From: Morella rubra
Taxonomy: Eukaryota; Streptophyta; Magnoliopsida; Fagales; Myricaceae
Direction: 5' to 3'
DNA length: 64,000 bases
Assembly: GCA_003952965.2 (NCBI GenBank)
Contig: CM025849.1
Span: 35,429,942 to 35,493,941, forward strand
In this document: one piece after another, positions 10,950-22,980 of the stretch
Position numbering within the stretch: position 1 is the stretch's first letter
How the letters are laid out: each line of letters begins with the position of its first letter
Notes under the pieces: model-generated
What the model saw: the letters and a program-made list of their open reading frames with translations, nothing else
Told to the model about the DNA's origin: nothing
Databases searched by the model: none
Made by a program: the position numbers and the translations under genes

Positions 10950-13900
10950 TTAGCAACCATTTGCAACACCATTTGGCAATATCCGCTTCTCTGACACCAT
11001 AACAGGATTAGCACTCTTAGGCGCATCTCTTGTTTCTGCAACTGAACCATTCTCCAAGAGTTTTGGCTCCTCCTTGGTCTCAGAAGGGATAGGCTCCTCG
11101 ATCAAATTAGAGGCAGCCTCAAAAGAGTTTTGTGGTTTCACTTCACCATTTGCCCTCTCTTTCTTGTCATCAGTGTGCTTTCCTTCCCATACCTGCAACA
11201 GCAAGATCCACAGTACACGAAACATATAAGCTTACATGGCAAACAGCTTTGAATGTCATCTGCAAAATCTAAACACAACTAGTTTGGGGGCAGTTACAGG
11301 AAATAAGACTAATGAAATTTGCCAATACTGAAAAGGGCATATGAATGAGACTCTGACAAATAAGAAAAGGCAAGGGCTACAAATCTTGCCTGTTTGGGAA
11401 AATGCAGTTGCTTAGCCTTCTTCTCCTGAATGGTCTTCTGGCGGGCCTCATAAAACCCAAAGTCATCCAAAATACACGTTTTGCTGGAATGCTCCTTGAA
11501 TACTTTAATCATCTTAAGCCCTGGCTCTAACTTAACCTAAATAAACCATATATTCTCTGTTAGGACATAAAAGGCAAAAAAGAAAAGAAAAACAAGACAG
11601 ATACAAAAGCACAAAGTGAAACTACCTCCTGAGTGTCCCTACTGTTAGTAACAGGTTTGTTCTCGTTGTTCTCAAGGGTAATGTGCTTCAACAAACTGTT
11701 AGGAACATCCTTTACAATGTGCCACTTAACAGGGAAGCAGCCATTCCACTTGTCTTGTTGCCAATACTCCACACTCTTCTCAAAATCAACGGCTCCCACC
11801 ATCTCAGCAAGACCAACGAACTGCCCACTGGTATTGACCTAGTCAAGAGTTCAGAGAATAAACTTAGGAGCAAGTAAATTTGCAGAAAATAAAGAAATTA
11901 CATTATTCAATCCAGAATCTCACCGAGAAGAAAAGAAAAACAGGGCAGCAACCAGATTTCTCCTGAGCCTCCATGTATGCTGCATGAAGCTTCTTGTTGC
12001 CATTTTGTGTGCTGGCCCAAACATTGTACTTAATGCTTTTATGGACATCATCCTCACTATACGACTTTATAACAAAAAACTTGGCATCACTGTAGTCCTC
12101 CGGGAAATCAGGCGTGTTGTATTGTTCACGGTCAGGGACAGCACTCGTCTTATCCTTCTCCTCGTCAATAGTTGCATTTAAAGGCTCATTCAGCCCTTTT
12201 GCTGCTAAGGCACCGGGGGCAAAAGTTTTATTGTTTTTGGAGCCCTTAAATCTAGGTCCTTTGTTCAACTCATTCAAACCATCTGCATTCTCGTTGCCAT
12301 AGACAAATCGTCCTCGCGGTTTCTGCTTACCATCAAACACTAACCATGGACGTCCATTTGCTCGTGAATCATATCCATGAGATCCAAAGCCCATGCCAGA
12401 TCTAACAGTATTACCATACTGACCATATAACTTCGGCGGGTATGCCCTTCCCATAAACCCAGGAGCTGTACTCATGCCAGTCATCGGTCTTGGATGATGA
12501 AGACCCTGTAGATTCAGACAAATAACAGTTCAAAAGGAAGCACATGAAAACAATTTTTACAAACTCGATCATCCAATGAGAGGTGACAATGAAGCTGCAA
12601 AATAATCCATAGATTAGACCACAAGCTTAGGAGCACAGATGATATATCATTTCATCAATACCACAAGTATAGAATATGGTCCAAATTGCAAGCATTCAAC
12701 AACTTGAACTGCTCTGATCATTCCCTATATCAAGCTTTCAACAGTGGAGGTGGGAGCTTGGAATCAGCAAACACGAAGAACTATTGCCATCACTTCAATC
12801 AATCAACAAGAAACGGAACCAATGTCTCAACAGTTCTTATAGCACAACAGGCCAGACACACAGAATACCATACCACAACTAATATATACAATTGTAAAGT
12901 CCCACTGCAAGAATGTGAAAGAATTCATGAATCATACATACCATATAATTACTATTTGGACGAAAGTTCTGATTCCTTGAAGATACTAGGTTATTGCCAT
13001 TTGAAATAGAAGAAGAGATCGGTGTGCTTGTCACAGGCCTAGGCTGCCCATCTGAAAGCAGTGGGCTGTCTAACCATGGGAAGGGAGACCTTAACACATC
13101 AAAACTATATCTTCCATCCTGATAATTGGAACTAGGCCCACGCGCTGGCAGAGCACCGGTTCCGTATGAACCGCTAGAAACAAAGGAATTCTGATGACCC
13201 GGCTTTAAGGCAGTGGAAACATTATTTCCCTTGACGCCACCACCATTTGAAACACCATTAGAATTCCCATTAGCAGCTTCCACAGGCAGAGGCTTTTGAT
13301 CAGCAGCTACAGAGACTGAAATATCAGTTTGAGGCGTAGCAGGACTGGGAGTGTATGGCCCACTGGTTGGAGTCAATGGCTGGAAGAATGGATATTGATA
13401 ATGCTGAGGCCCATATAACTGACCATCATTACCCAAAGTTGGAACTGGGGAACCTGCTGGTGAATACGGGCCATATGGTGCATACCCATAACCATGATGG
13501 TACAAGAGCGACCCGCTATCCCCATAAACTCCCTGGCAATATGCAACATCTTATTACATCAGCATAGAATATATCAGAATCTGTAATGTGCACATCTCTA
13601 AAAGCATGGGCAACCACACTAAATAAACTAGAATAATAGAATGACTAGGCAATGTAGAACCAATCACAGAACCCAGTGCGACCAAGTATAAAAAGGAATC
13701 AAAGCATCACTTACAGAAGTCATCTCAACTCCATCGGGATTCAGGTATCTTGAGTAGTCATCCCACTCGTTGACGGTCCCATCGTAACCTAATAGAATTT
13801 AACGCAGGTTAGTACAAAACCAGACAATCTTTCCGATGAACGGGAAAAAAATGAAATCCAGAAACAGATGCTGCAACCTCCCTATAACAAGACATGTATA

Positions 13901-15382
13901 AAAAACAGTTCTATTCCACAACCACCAAAATCCAAGCTCAGAATGATCAGTCCCAGAATAACTTACTTCCATAATAATAGGCGGTAGGTGGATAACCATT
14001 AGGAACATAACACATCGATGGATCCATAAAATCAGGCAGCAGTGGAGTCACGGACCGCTCAAATGAGGGGATCTGGCCATTTGTAGCATTTCCAGAATCG
14101 ACAGATGCATATTGATTAGTAGAAGGCTGCATAAAAATTGAACAAATATTAAGCCACATATAAGGAACTTCTGAGAAACAAAAAGATCAGAAGATGAAGC
14201 CCTATTTAAAAAAATTTTGTTGCAACTCAATCTATGTAAATACATGGTTTAACTGTGCAATTTAACAAATTCTATCTCAATTTCAAATAGTCCTAGGTAA
14301 CAGATATATTACATATGATAAATCATAATTTTAAGTTCTCTTTTGCAGTCGGTTATGCACCACACCAAATTGGTGTCTACATTCAAACAGGAGAATGGGG
14401 CACTCAAACTCCAATCAAAACATATCCATAGAATTTAGGATGCAAATAGACCAACTACATAAACCACAAGGAGCACAAATTACCTTTTTGGTAGGTTCAG
14501 GAATTTCCAGAGTCTTCGTTTGAGAGTCTAAAGACAATTTCTGTAGCAAATCTGCAGCTTCTATAGAAAGCAGAAAGTAAAGGAATAACATTCATAAAGA
14601 ACCAATAACAGCATGGATTTACATATCCGTGCAAAATTCCTCTTTCAAAAGCCTATATCAACAAATCAGACAAAAAGAATAAGATCTTGTGAAATGAGTC
14701 AAAGTTCACCAAGGATCACAGCATCGCAGATGACATAAGTTGAATCACACAATTTCATCAGTAAAAGAGCCAAGCTTTGCTCGAAACATTCGAAGAAAAA
14801 TTTCATGCTCTATCTAAATTAAAAGAAAATCCAGATCTTGGCAGATGGATAATACTCAGAAAACTAAGAGGCCTGCCCTAAAACAACATCTTAATCAAAA
14901 CTACGAACCCATCTCAAACCTTTCAATTCGACCACTTTTACAGCAACATCATCATAAACCAAAGACAGAATTATCAAAAACTCACATACACCAAACCCCA
15001 ATAAATCAAAAAAGGGCAACCAGAACTCATACCCGGAGATAAAACTTCACCTACAAAGACGCAATATCAAATCACAAAAACACAATTCCACTCGATGCAC
15101 CTATTAAACAACAAATAATAAAAACAAACTCCAACAGAAACTAACTTAACAAATCAAGAACCTAGCCCTAAAAGAACACCAAGAAACATATGTAGCAACG
15201 ATCTAGATGTTCATATCTCACGACGCAGAAACCAATACAAATCAGCAACGTGGACCCAGTTGGATCCACAAGAGGTCAGATATAAGCAGATCAGAGATGT
15301 CAAAAGAAACCCAGAACCAGAGCAGACCCAGAAGAAGACATGGTATAAGGATACGATCTGCAGGAGGAGCAACGGTAGCCAT
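10950..15382 (-). CDS. YTH-domain m6A reader, ECT2/ECT4-type
   Basis: Cytoplasmic reader of N6-methyladenosine in mRNA, controlling transcript stability and development in plants. Nine exons join in phase to 704 aa: 15382-15355, 14560-14484, 14126-13967, 13788-13715, 13532-12942, 12505-11924, 11838-11626, 11536-11390, 11192-10950. The start [20 protein letters not shown] is the family N-terminus. Residues about 36-440 are a Tyr/Pro/Gly/Ser/Asn-rich disordered region (for example [16 protein letters not shown]), typical of ECT proteins and linked in the family to condensation and poly(A)-binding-protein contact. The YTH domain spans about 447-610, from [20 protein letters not shown] on. The m6A cage tryptophans are present: W473 (KYNVWAST), W530 and W535 (EYWQQDKW). 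Intron 8 (11389-11193) begins with GC in the strong context CAG|GCAAG. The tail after the domain is acidic and of low complexity. Confidence 0.97.
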
Positions 15383-17837
15383 GACTAGAATTAATGGATA
15401 GATCTTCGCCGGTCGGGTAAAACCCTAAAACCCAATATTGTTTTGGTGGGTTTTAGAGGATGATTACAGAGAGAGAAACCCTAGGAGAGAGACGGAGCGG
15501 GGGGGCGGGTCTCTCACACACTCACACAGCCGCCAAGGGTTTGGGTTTTGGGAGAAAGAGGGTTTTGTTCATCCAAAAGCGGTGATTCAAATAGCACCAC
15601 GGCTCCCTTTCCACACCCCGCTTGCATTACCTGCGGGTGAGCTTATGAGATCATTGAGGTTCTCCTAATGGACCAAATTTCCACGTGGCGGAAAGTGAAT
15701 GGATTTGCATACGAATGGGGTTCTTCCGACTTTTCGTCAAGAGCGAAAGTCATTGGTCGGTCAAATAGCTTGGTGCATACCGGGGCGCTTCGCAAGTCGT
15801 ATTTCCAATCTTAAGAGTCGTGCCCTTTGGGGAAATGTTTAGAAACCCTAATTTGAAAAGTACACGGATGCCCCCTTCCAGTTAGGTCTCTACTGTCCTT
15901 CGTTTAGAGGGACTTTAAGGGCGGTGTGTGGGCCTTATCGTCATGCAAAGGGAAGTGATACCGTCATGGGTTTTTCTTTCTTATTTTTATTTTCTCCCTA
16001 TTAATATATATTTTTTGTCTTACCCATCTTACCATCATGCTGGTAAAGAAAGATCTAAGATCTAGCTCAAATGGTACCTAATTTGCAATCAAATTGCATC
16101 CAAAGGGAAGATTTTGTTAAATAATTATTTTAATCCTAAATATCTCATATGTACGAACTTATAAGAAATTCAAATAAAACCTTCTATTTCTACTTTTTCA
16201 AATAGAATTATGTGTAAAAGGGATTAGTTTTGGTCTCAAAGCTTCGTTAATGTGTTGACAACGTCGCAATCTTTATTTAAATTGTTATGACTGAAACATT
16301 TTTTGTATACACCCACCCCTTTACCCTTTTCCTTTATTATAATATCTCACTTTTTTTCACATAATTCAAATTATCACCCGAGTAAGTAGCTAATATTATA
16401 ATTAATTATTTATATTTTTTTGTCAACTTCATAATTAAAATATCAAAGGACAAAGGTTTTGGCAAGTTTAAGGTAATCATAATCTTTTCTATATTTATTT
16501 GGCAAGTTTAGGATTCAAGAAGCTTTATAGGCCATAGAATTGCAGACAAGGAAGCATGAAGCGGGGGCAGATAAGGAGGAGGGGGAGGAGGAAGTTGACA
16601 AAAAGAAAGTGGTTTTGTTGGAATGGACGGTGGTTTACTTAGAAAACAAAGTAATGAACAGTGTTTTAGATTAAAGAGAGGAGACGTGTCGTGAGACCAC
16701 AACTAGAAATCAACAGAAGTTTCTCCACACATCAGAAAGTCCAAAACTCTGTACTTAAATGGAAATGGGCTTTGGCACATGTGAAAGTGTTTGCAATGAT
16801 TTCAGCAAAATTTGACGTTTTCTGTACATCCTTTGGAACAGAACGAGGCAAGGTGTAAAGTTTGTAGATCTCCTATTGTGTGTTAAATACCACCCTTCTT
16901 TTCTTTAAAGTTTTTCAAAATATGCAAGCTATCTCGTTTGTATTTCCCAAATGTCTCTAAAACGAGTATTTAAAAAGCATCAAGAGATCATATTCATCAA
17001 TTGGTAGGAGATAAAGCACAGCTATTCTGACTTATCAGCAATTTATTCGTTCTTCAACCATCCATCTATACAACTTTTTGGTTGTCATATTTTATTGACA
17101 GTGTTTTGGTTTATAATGTTGGAATGATACCACTATTATTTATCAGTTCGTTAGTGGATTTCACTCCGATAGACTAATCTTAGGTAGATTCCACTTTGAT
17201 GGACCTATTGGGCTAAATTTTTCTCCCTCACTCAAAAACAGATACAATCCACGCTAGGAAAAGATGTAAAGTCTGTTATGCTTTTCTGGTGTGTGGAGTA
17301 ATTGGCAGCACTTTTTAACACTTTCAAACCCCCAGAACCATTAAGGCTGTGTTTGTTTACTAAAATTTTAGACCTTTCAAAGTTTTAATATAATAAAAAA
17401 ATTACAATATTATCTCTCTTTCCTATCAAATCATTACTTTTCACTATAATAAATATAAAAAATTCATTCAAATTATCTCTCTTTACTTTTTCACCAATTT
17501 TAATACATTAAAATTTTAACCTTCCCAAAATTTTAACACTCAAAAATAACCTAAGTTTTACCCAACATAATCCACGGTGTCTTGGTATACTCGAGCCTAA
17601 GCTGTCGAATCTAGATGGTATGTATGTGAGGCCAGTTTTCCAACATGTTTAATTCAGTTTGCTTTTCCAACGCTGCGCTAAGTCTGTTCTTGCTTCATCC
17701 AATTACAAGACAGGTAAAAGAAAACCGCACGAGATATATTTATATATAAAACATACTTCGTTACATTTATTCGATTAGTTGATCACAGAATAACCAAACC
17801 TGTAATAAATTCACAATGTTCCACAGCAAATTAAGCT
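15383..17837. other. ECT promoter and SBT downstream region
   Basis: 15,383-15,660 is the probable 5' leader and promoter of the ECT gene; it includes several AAACCC/ACCCTA phrases and a CACACT-rich patch. The rest is AT-rich spacer, with a MITE-like repeat at 17,349-17,560 and the 3' UTR of the subtilase just before 17,838. No gene is recognised. Confidence 0.5.
17349..17560. repeat. AT-rich dispersed repeat, copy 1
   Basis: It starts GTGTTTGTTTAC. Its body (17,410-17,480) is about three-quarters identical, by eye, to 38,316-38,385, including the shared phrases CTATCAAATCATT and ATAATAAATATAA / ACAATAAATATAA. The two are read as copies of one non-autonomous family. Confidence 0.5.
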
Positions 17838-20800
17838 TCATTTGATTGTGCTAGTATCTGCTATGGAATCAATGGAGTCAGCCACGGTGTTCACACGTAC
17901 AACCAATGGGCTCCTAACACGGTGGAAGCCATCTGACCAAACTATCTCCCCAAAATCATATCTCCCTTGAGACTTCTTCAGTGGTTTCAGAGTCACATAA
18001 TACGCGTTTTCGTCCTGGAACCACGAGAAGAATATAACTTTAGGCCATATGGATACCTCCACGCCATCAGGCTCAACAACTCTGGCAAAATAAATGCTGT
18101 TCTTATTTTGGCCCACATTGCGAACAGTCCTTCTGATCGTCATTGTTGATTGCAGATTCGAAACCGAGATGGATGGGTAATTCACGTTTGCGCTGCTTCT
18201 CTGTACCCGTGAGCAGCTCGTGTCCAACCCAGGAAAGAGAAGAACCATTTTCTGGATGTTTTCTTGGGTGTAGCCGACATTGCAGAGGAAGAGAATATAG
18301 TCGCTCGTTTTCATCTCATAAACTAGCCCAGGATCCAGTGCTTTCAAGGGGTTAATGTGCCCGGCCCCAATGTCAAAGGGATCGGCCAATTTCATTGATC
18401 CACCAGCTAGAATGCCGTCGAAGGTTGTGTCCCCGGTGTCAGCTGTGACAGGGAGCACAACATAACATTAAAAGAGGCTACAACCCCTGTTCTTAACTCA
18501 AGATGGTCTGTGTACAATTAGTATCTGATGTAAAAACAGAGCATATTAAGCCCCGGATTTACCTGATCATCTAGATTAGAAGATCTGTGGCAGCGACTAC
18601 CAAATAATTAGGTGAACTTTCTGGTAATCTCCATTGACACAAAGGACCAACTCATGACTTAATTTGTTAAAAAGAAAATTATATCTACTTTTAATAAGAG
18701 AAAGTAGGTATACTTTATGCATAGAACTTGTCATGCTTTCCCTTGGTGGAATTCTCCTTTTTCTCTAGAAACATATAAATGTTTCAGATTTTTCTGCCTA
18801 GAGGTATAAGCCAATTATGTGTTCGAATTCCTCTTTCCACTTAAGCCCAATGCTCTCTCGAGCTGCCTGAGCCATATGATTTATAGCTGACAAGAACATG
18901 GCAATATATATGACAAAGATTCAGGATGCAAAAGTAGTGTTTCAATGGTGGGGAGTCATTTTCTCTTGCCTGTCGTCATGAGAGCAGATCTAATAGCTGA
19001 TGGGGACCAGCTTGGGTGTGCCGATTTGATGAGGGCCACAACACCGGACACATGAGGGCAAGACATTGATGTTCCCGACTGAAAATTCCACTTAACTCGA
19101 CGCCCATCAGTTGTTGACAAGGAGGGTGGGGTATCATGAGGCCATGCTGCGAGTATATTTACTCCGGGAGCGCTCACATCCGGCTATGAATTAGACAACA
19201 CAAAGCATAAAGAGATTTTTATGGTCGCCGACCAAAGTAACCGAGTGATTGTCACTTCCATGTTAGATGCAGGAATTATACCTTGAGAATATCAGGCGAA
19301 ATTGAACTTGGCCCTCTAGAAGAAAAGTCTGCAACTATAGGAGCCGGTACTGACTTTCCAATTTTGGTTTTAGCTGGTTTTATCTGCAATGGAGGGAAAC
19401 TATACGGCCCAGAATATGAACGTCAGGCGTCAGCTGGTAGCCCTTCCAAATGCCACTTCTTTTAAAAAATCAATGCCTTCGCAACTTAAGCTATATATTT
19501 TTGGCTTAATTATCAATACAATCTATGTGATTTTGGCTCTATGATATTAATTTTCAATAAATTAATTCATAAGGTATAATTTTGAACACGTCGATCATTG
19601 TGGTCTATTTTTTAGACGTATAAATTCTCTTATTCACCAAATATTGGTCCACTAAAAGAAATGGAGTATGGGATATGCTATCAGATTAAAAAAAAAGATA
19701 GATGTCTTAGCATTGATCTCATGTCACTCTTCTGTTAACAAATTTTTAGCAGACAAAAGGGTTTATATATTTAAAAAATAAACCACATAGACTCACCTAT
19801 GGGGTTTTGTGCTACGTAACATCTAATCCTTGAGGCTTTGTTCAACGTAATTTTACTGATCAATTTGAATGCCAAAAATTGTAATCTAAGGCAGTACACT
19901 ACACTACATACCAAATGTTAATTTTCTGTAATCATATATATTCAGTAGTACTTACTTTTGAAATTGAGAGAGATAGTCCCTAATTTTTGTCCCTTGCTCG
20001 TAGTTGACAAGTACTGTGGGGAGGACTGGGTCAACGACATCTGGATTCTGCCTAGTCATAGGTCCAACGAAGATCAAGGCCGATGCATTGATCGACTTGG
20101 CTCCTGCCGCAGCTCCTAGACTTGAACTGGGTCCATAGGTGGAGAAACATAGGATTATCCTCCCTGGTTTAATTATCACATTTTTTTTGGTATTGTTTGG
20201 CACACAAAACCTGGAAGATTGTCGAAGCATAGAATAGCCATATCAGACATGCAAATTAATATATATATATACACTATCGCTTGCTTTGCAAGAACCTACG
20301 ATGTGAAATTAAGATTTTATGCTTGAATTATATAGAGTAATTTGGAGAGAGATAGATATAATAAGTCATGGTCTTCGTACTGTTAAATGTTGTCTATATA
20401 AAGTTTCAAACAGCATGGACCCTATAATATTGGGATCCACCTGTTTTGTATATTTCTCTACAAATCGCACCATACAATTCAGACAGTAAATTACAAAAGA
20501 TCATGATTCTTACAACGTCGTATGCATTTGTGAATATAGAGGGATGTGTACATTCAACAAGAATCAAGTACTCATAAACATCAAGTTGGAGAGAGAGAGA
20601 GAGAAAGGGGGGGAAAGGGAGTTCACCCATCATTAAAATATGCCGTTGCTTCTACCAATTTTGCGTTAATGTCTGAGGTAATGAAGCTTTCTCCCTGTAC
20701 CAAAAAGAGGAGTATACTAGCGAAGTCATTAAACCACTGGCACCTATAATTATATACATCTATTAGAGAAGATGCCAAATTAGGTTTAGAAAAGGTAATC

Positions 20801-22980
20801 GTTGTGATGACCCACCAGTGCATAATATGACATATCTTCCAAGTCAAGAGGTACTCACTTGCACTAATAACTGTCTAATCTTTCATTTCCTAATTATTGG
20901 AGAGAGTTATATGTGCATATTAAGGGAAACATAATTGAAATTTGTGACGTAGTACATTAATTAGGATTCTAGAAAAAGGTAAGATGCCTAAAGCATGGAG
21001 TAATAAAATGTTGCAGATATTCGGTCCCAATGCAATAGCTATAATGGATAATAATTTCCTCACAATTTTTTTATGATTTGAGTATATATGCACGTAGATG
21101 CTATGCTCTTAGACTGGAGAACCCGCGAGATCTTTGCACCTTATAAGTATCTATACATATATATATATATACACACACACACACAATAATATATGAAATC
21201 TTATAATATGCATGGCCGTGATCAAACCTTACAAGTGAGAAATTGAATTAATTACCGTGACAGAGAAATTATTGTCCCCAAGGATCTGGGTTGGAAACGT
21301 CCGATCAACAGATGAGGCTGCCACAGAAATGGACCATGGTGCAACATTTGTTACTAGGGATGGATCAGGCCCCGCATTACCTGCCGAGAAAACCACAGTA
21401 ATACCCAGTTGCATTGCATGGAATGAACCTATTCCTGCCATTGATGCAAAGAATGGCAACAAGGGTGGGTCTAAACCAATTGAGGCAGAGATGACGTGAA
21501 CCCCGTCATGCAAAGCGTAGTCGAAAGCCGCCATAATATCTGCTTCGGAGCACACTGGTACAAAGTTCTTGCCCCAGCATGCTTTGTACACTGCAAGTCG
21601 AGCTCTGGGCGCTCCACCCCTCGCCGTGCCTTGACCAAAACCAAAGAAATTTGCATTTTTCACTGCGGATCCCACAGCTGTTGAAGCTGTGTGTGTCCCA
21701 TGGCCAATAAAGTCTCGAGGTGATCGATATTCTGGGTTGCCACTCATGTTAAGTGACTCGTGTTCTGCTTCAAACCCTTTAAGGAAATAACGTGCTCCAA
21801 TTAGCTTCCGGTTGCATTTTGTTTCTGGGTCAAACTTATCACCTTTTTCGCATCTGCCCTTCCAGGTTAATGGAATAGGCCTCATGCCGGGCTCTTCCTG
21901 AAAACTCTCGGATTCTGGCCATACACCTTAGCACAAAAACAAGCATATCTATGTACATTAAATTACTTTCAGGAAGTCGGAAATAACAATGCTCGAGTTT
22001 GCCATTTCCTCCATGCAGCTGTACGTATCATGGCCAATTAATGATCGCGTGAAAGCATCATGCCATTTTCAAAATTCGGGTCAAGCTGATAAGTTAATAC
22101 TAAAATCTGAAAAGATAGTAGTTGGGAAACCTGAGTCAAACACGCCAACAATAACGTCATCACCAAATCCCAGTTGCAATGGAATCACTTGATCAGTACT
22201 CTTGTCCAAGGTAAGGCCTAAGAAGTCCCAACTTCTTGTCGTGTGCAACTTATGTGTCTTGCTCCTGAACACAGATATCACTCCTTCCATCTCTGTAATT
22301 CCATGAATTGCGTTAATTTGATTTCTACGTAATGAAAATTACAGCTAGGCATAATTACTGTGATCTTATACAACTCTGAAACAAGAAGTTAATGAGTCCC
22401 AGATAAATCTTAAAATTAAGATGCATAAATTTGTGGCAGAAAACAAGGAGGTTAGGTAATAACTGGCTAAAGCAGTTGCTTGGGTTGAATTGAGCTTTGC
22501 TGAAAACCCTGAGAAACTATGCTTGTAGCTGTAGAGGATGGACCGCTTAGCATCTTCTTCACTGATCACGGATAATATATGCAAATAGATCTCAAGTGAG
22601 AGTCAATTTATGAGTAATGATATTTGAGCAATATAGATCAGGAGCTTGGCAAATTCTAAAGAATTAGCTAATATGTATAATTCTGCATATATAAGTGCTA
22701 AAAACCTTCCGAAGACACTAGAGAGCAATTGGTGGTGGAAGTTTGAAGTGAGAGTGGGATCATGAATATGGTTGAGACCTAAATAGACTATGTAAACCTG
22801 TGAAAATTCAGAGGGTCAGAAATAAATAAAGACGAGATCATATTAAGAGAAGGAGAAAAAAAAAATTGCCGAAGCGCTTTTAGGTAATAAAGTTACATGA
22901 GGTGAAGGTGCTGAGTGAATAATAGAATGAAGTGAGAGTGCGAGGAACAGGCCCCAAAAAAACTGAAGATTAGCAGCCAT
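17838..22980 (-). CDS. Subtilisin-like serine protease, SBT3.18-type
   Basis: Secreted subtilase (peptidase family S8A) acting in the apoplast. Ten exons join in phase to 788 aa: 22980-22897, 22797-22706, 22561-22464, 22292-22131, 21926-21256, 20694-20627, 20210-19956, 19399-19282, 19183-18970, 18442-17838. Residues 1-23 form a signal peptide ([20 protein letters not shown]). An inhibitor I9 propeptide follows to about residue 115 ([23 protein letters not shown]). Catalytic Asp144 lies in VGVFDSG, His221 in GHGTHTAST, oxyanion Asn329 in FSAGNAGP and Ser555 in [13 protein letters not shown] protease-associated insertion sits between Asn and Ser, and a fibronectin-like domain forms the C-terminus. 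All catalytic residues are intact. Intron 9 starts with GC. The acceptor of exon 8 (19400-19401) was chosen because the next AG, 16 bases on, would create an immediate stop. No relation to the flanking genes' functions is apparent. Confidence 0.96.
21157..21185. repeat. (AT)n(AC)n compound microsatellite
   Basis: A run of alternating TA followed by (CA)n lies in intron 5 of the subtilase gene. Confidence 0.85.

Noticed and set aside
18815..18845. Possible tRNA or SINE B-box (GTGTTCGAATTCC) in subtilase intron 9
   Set aside because: No matching A-box at proper distance, no cloverleaf and no tail or flanking duplication were found.
19495..19870. Foldback element in subtilase intron 7
   Set aside because: Only the inner blocks (TGTGGTCTATTTTTTA against TGTGGTTTATTTTTTA) pair convincingly; the outer parts do not align, so no element boundaries could be supported.
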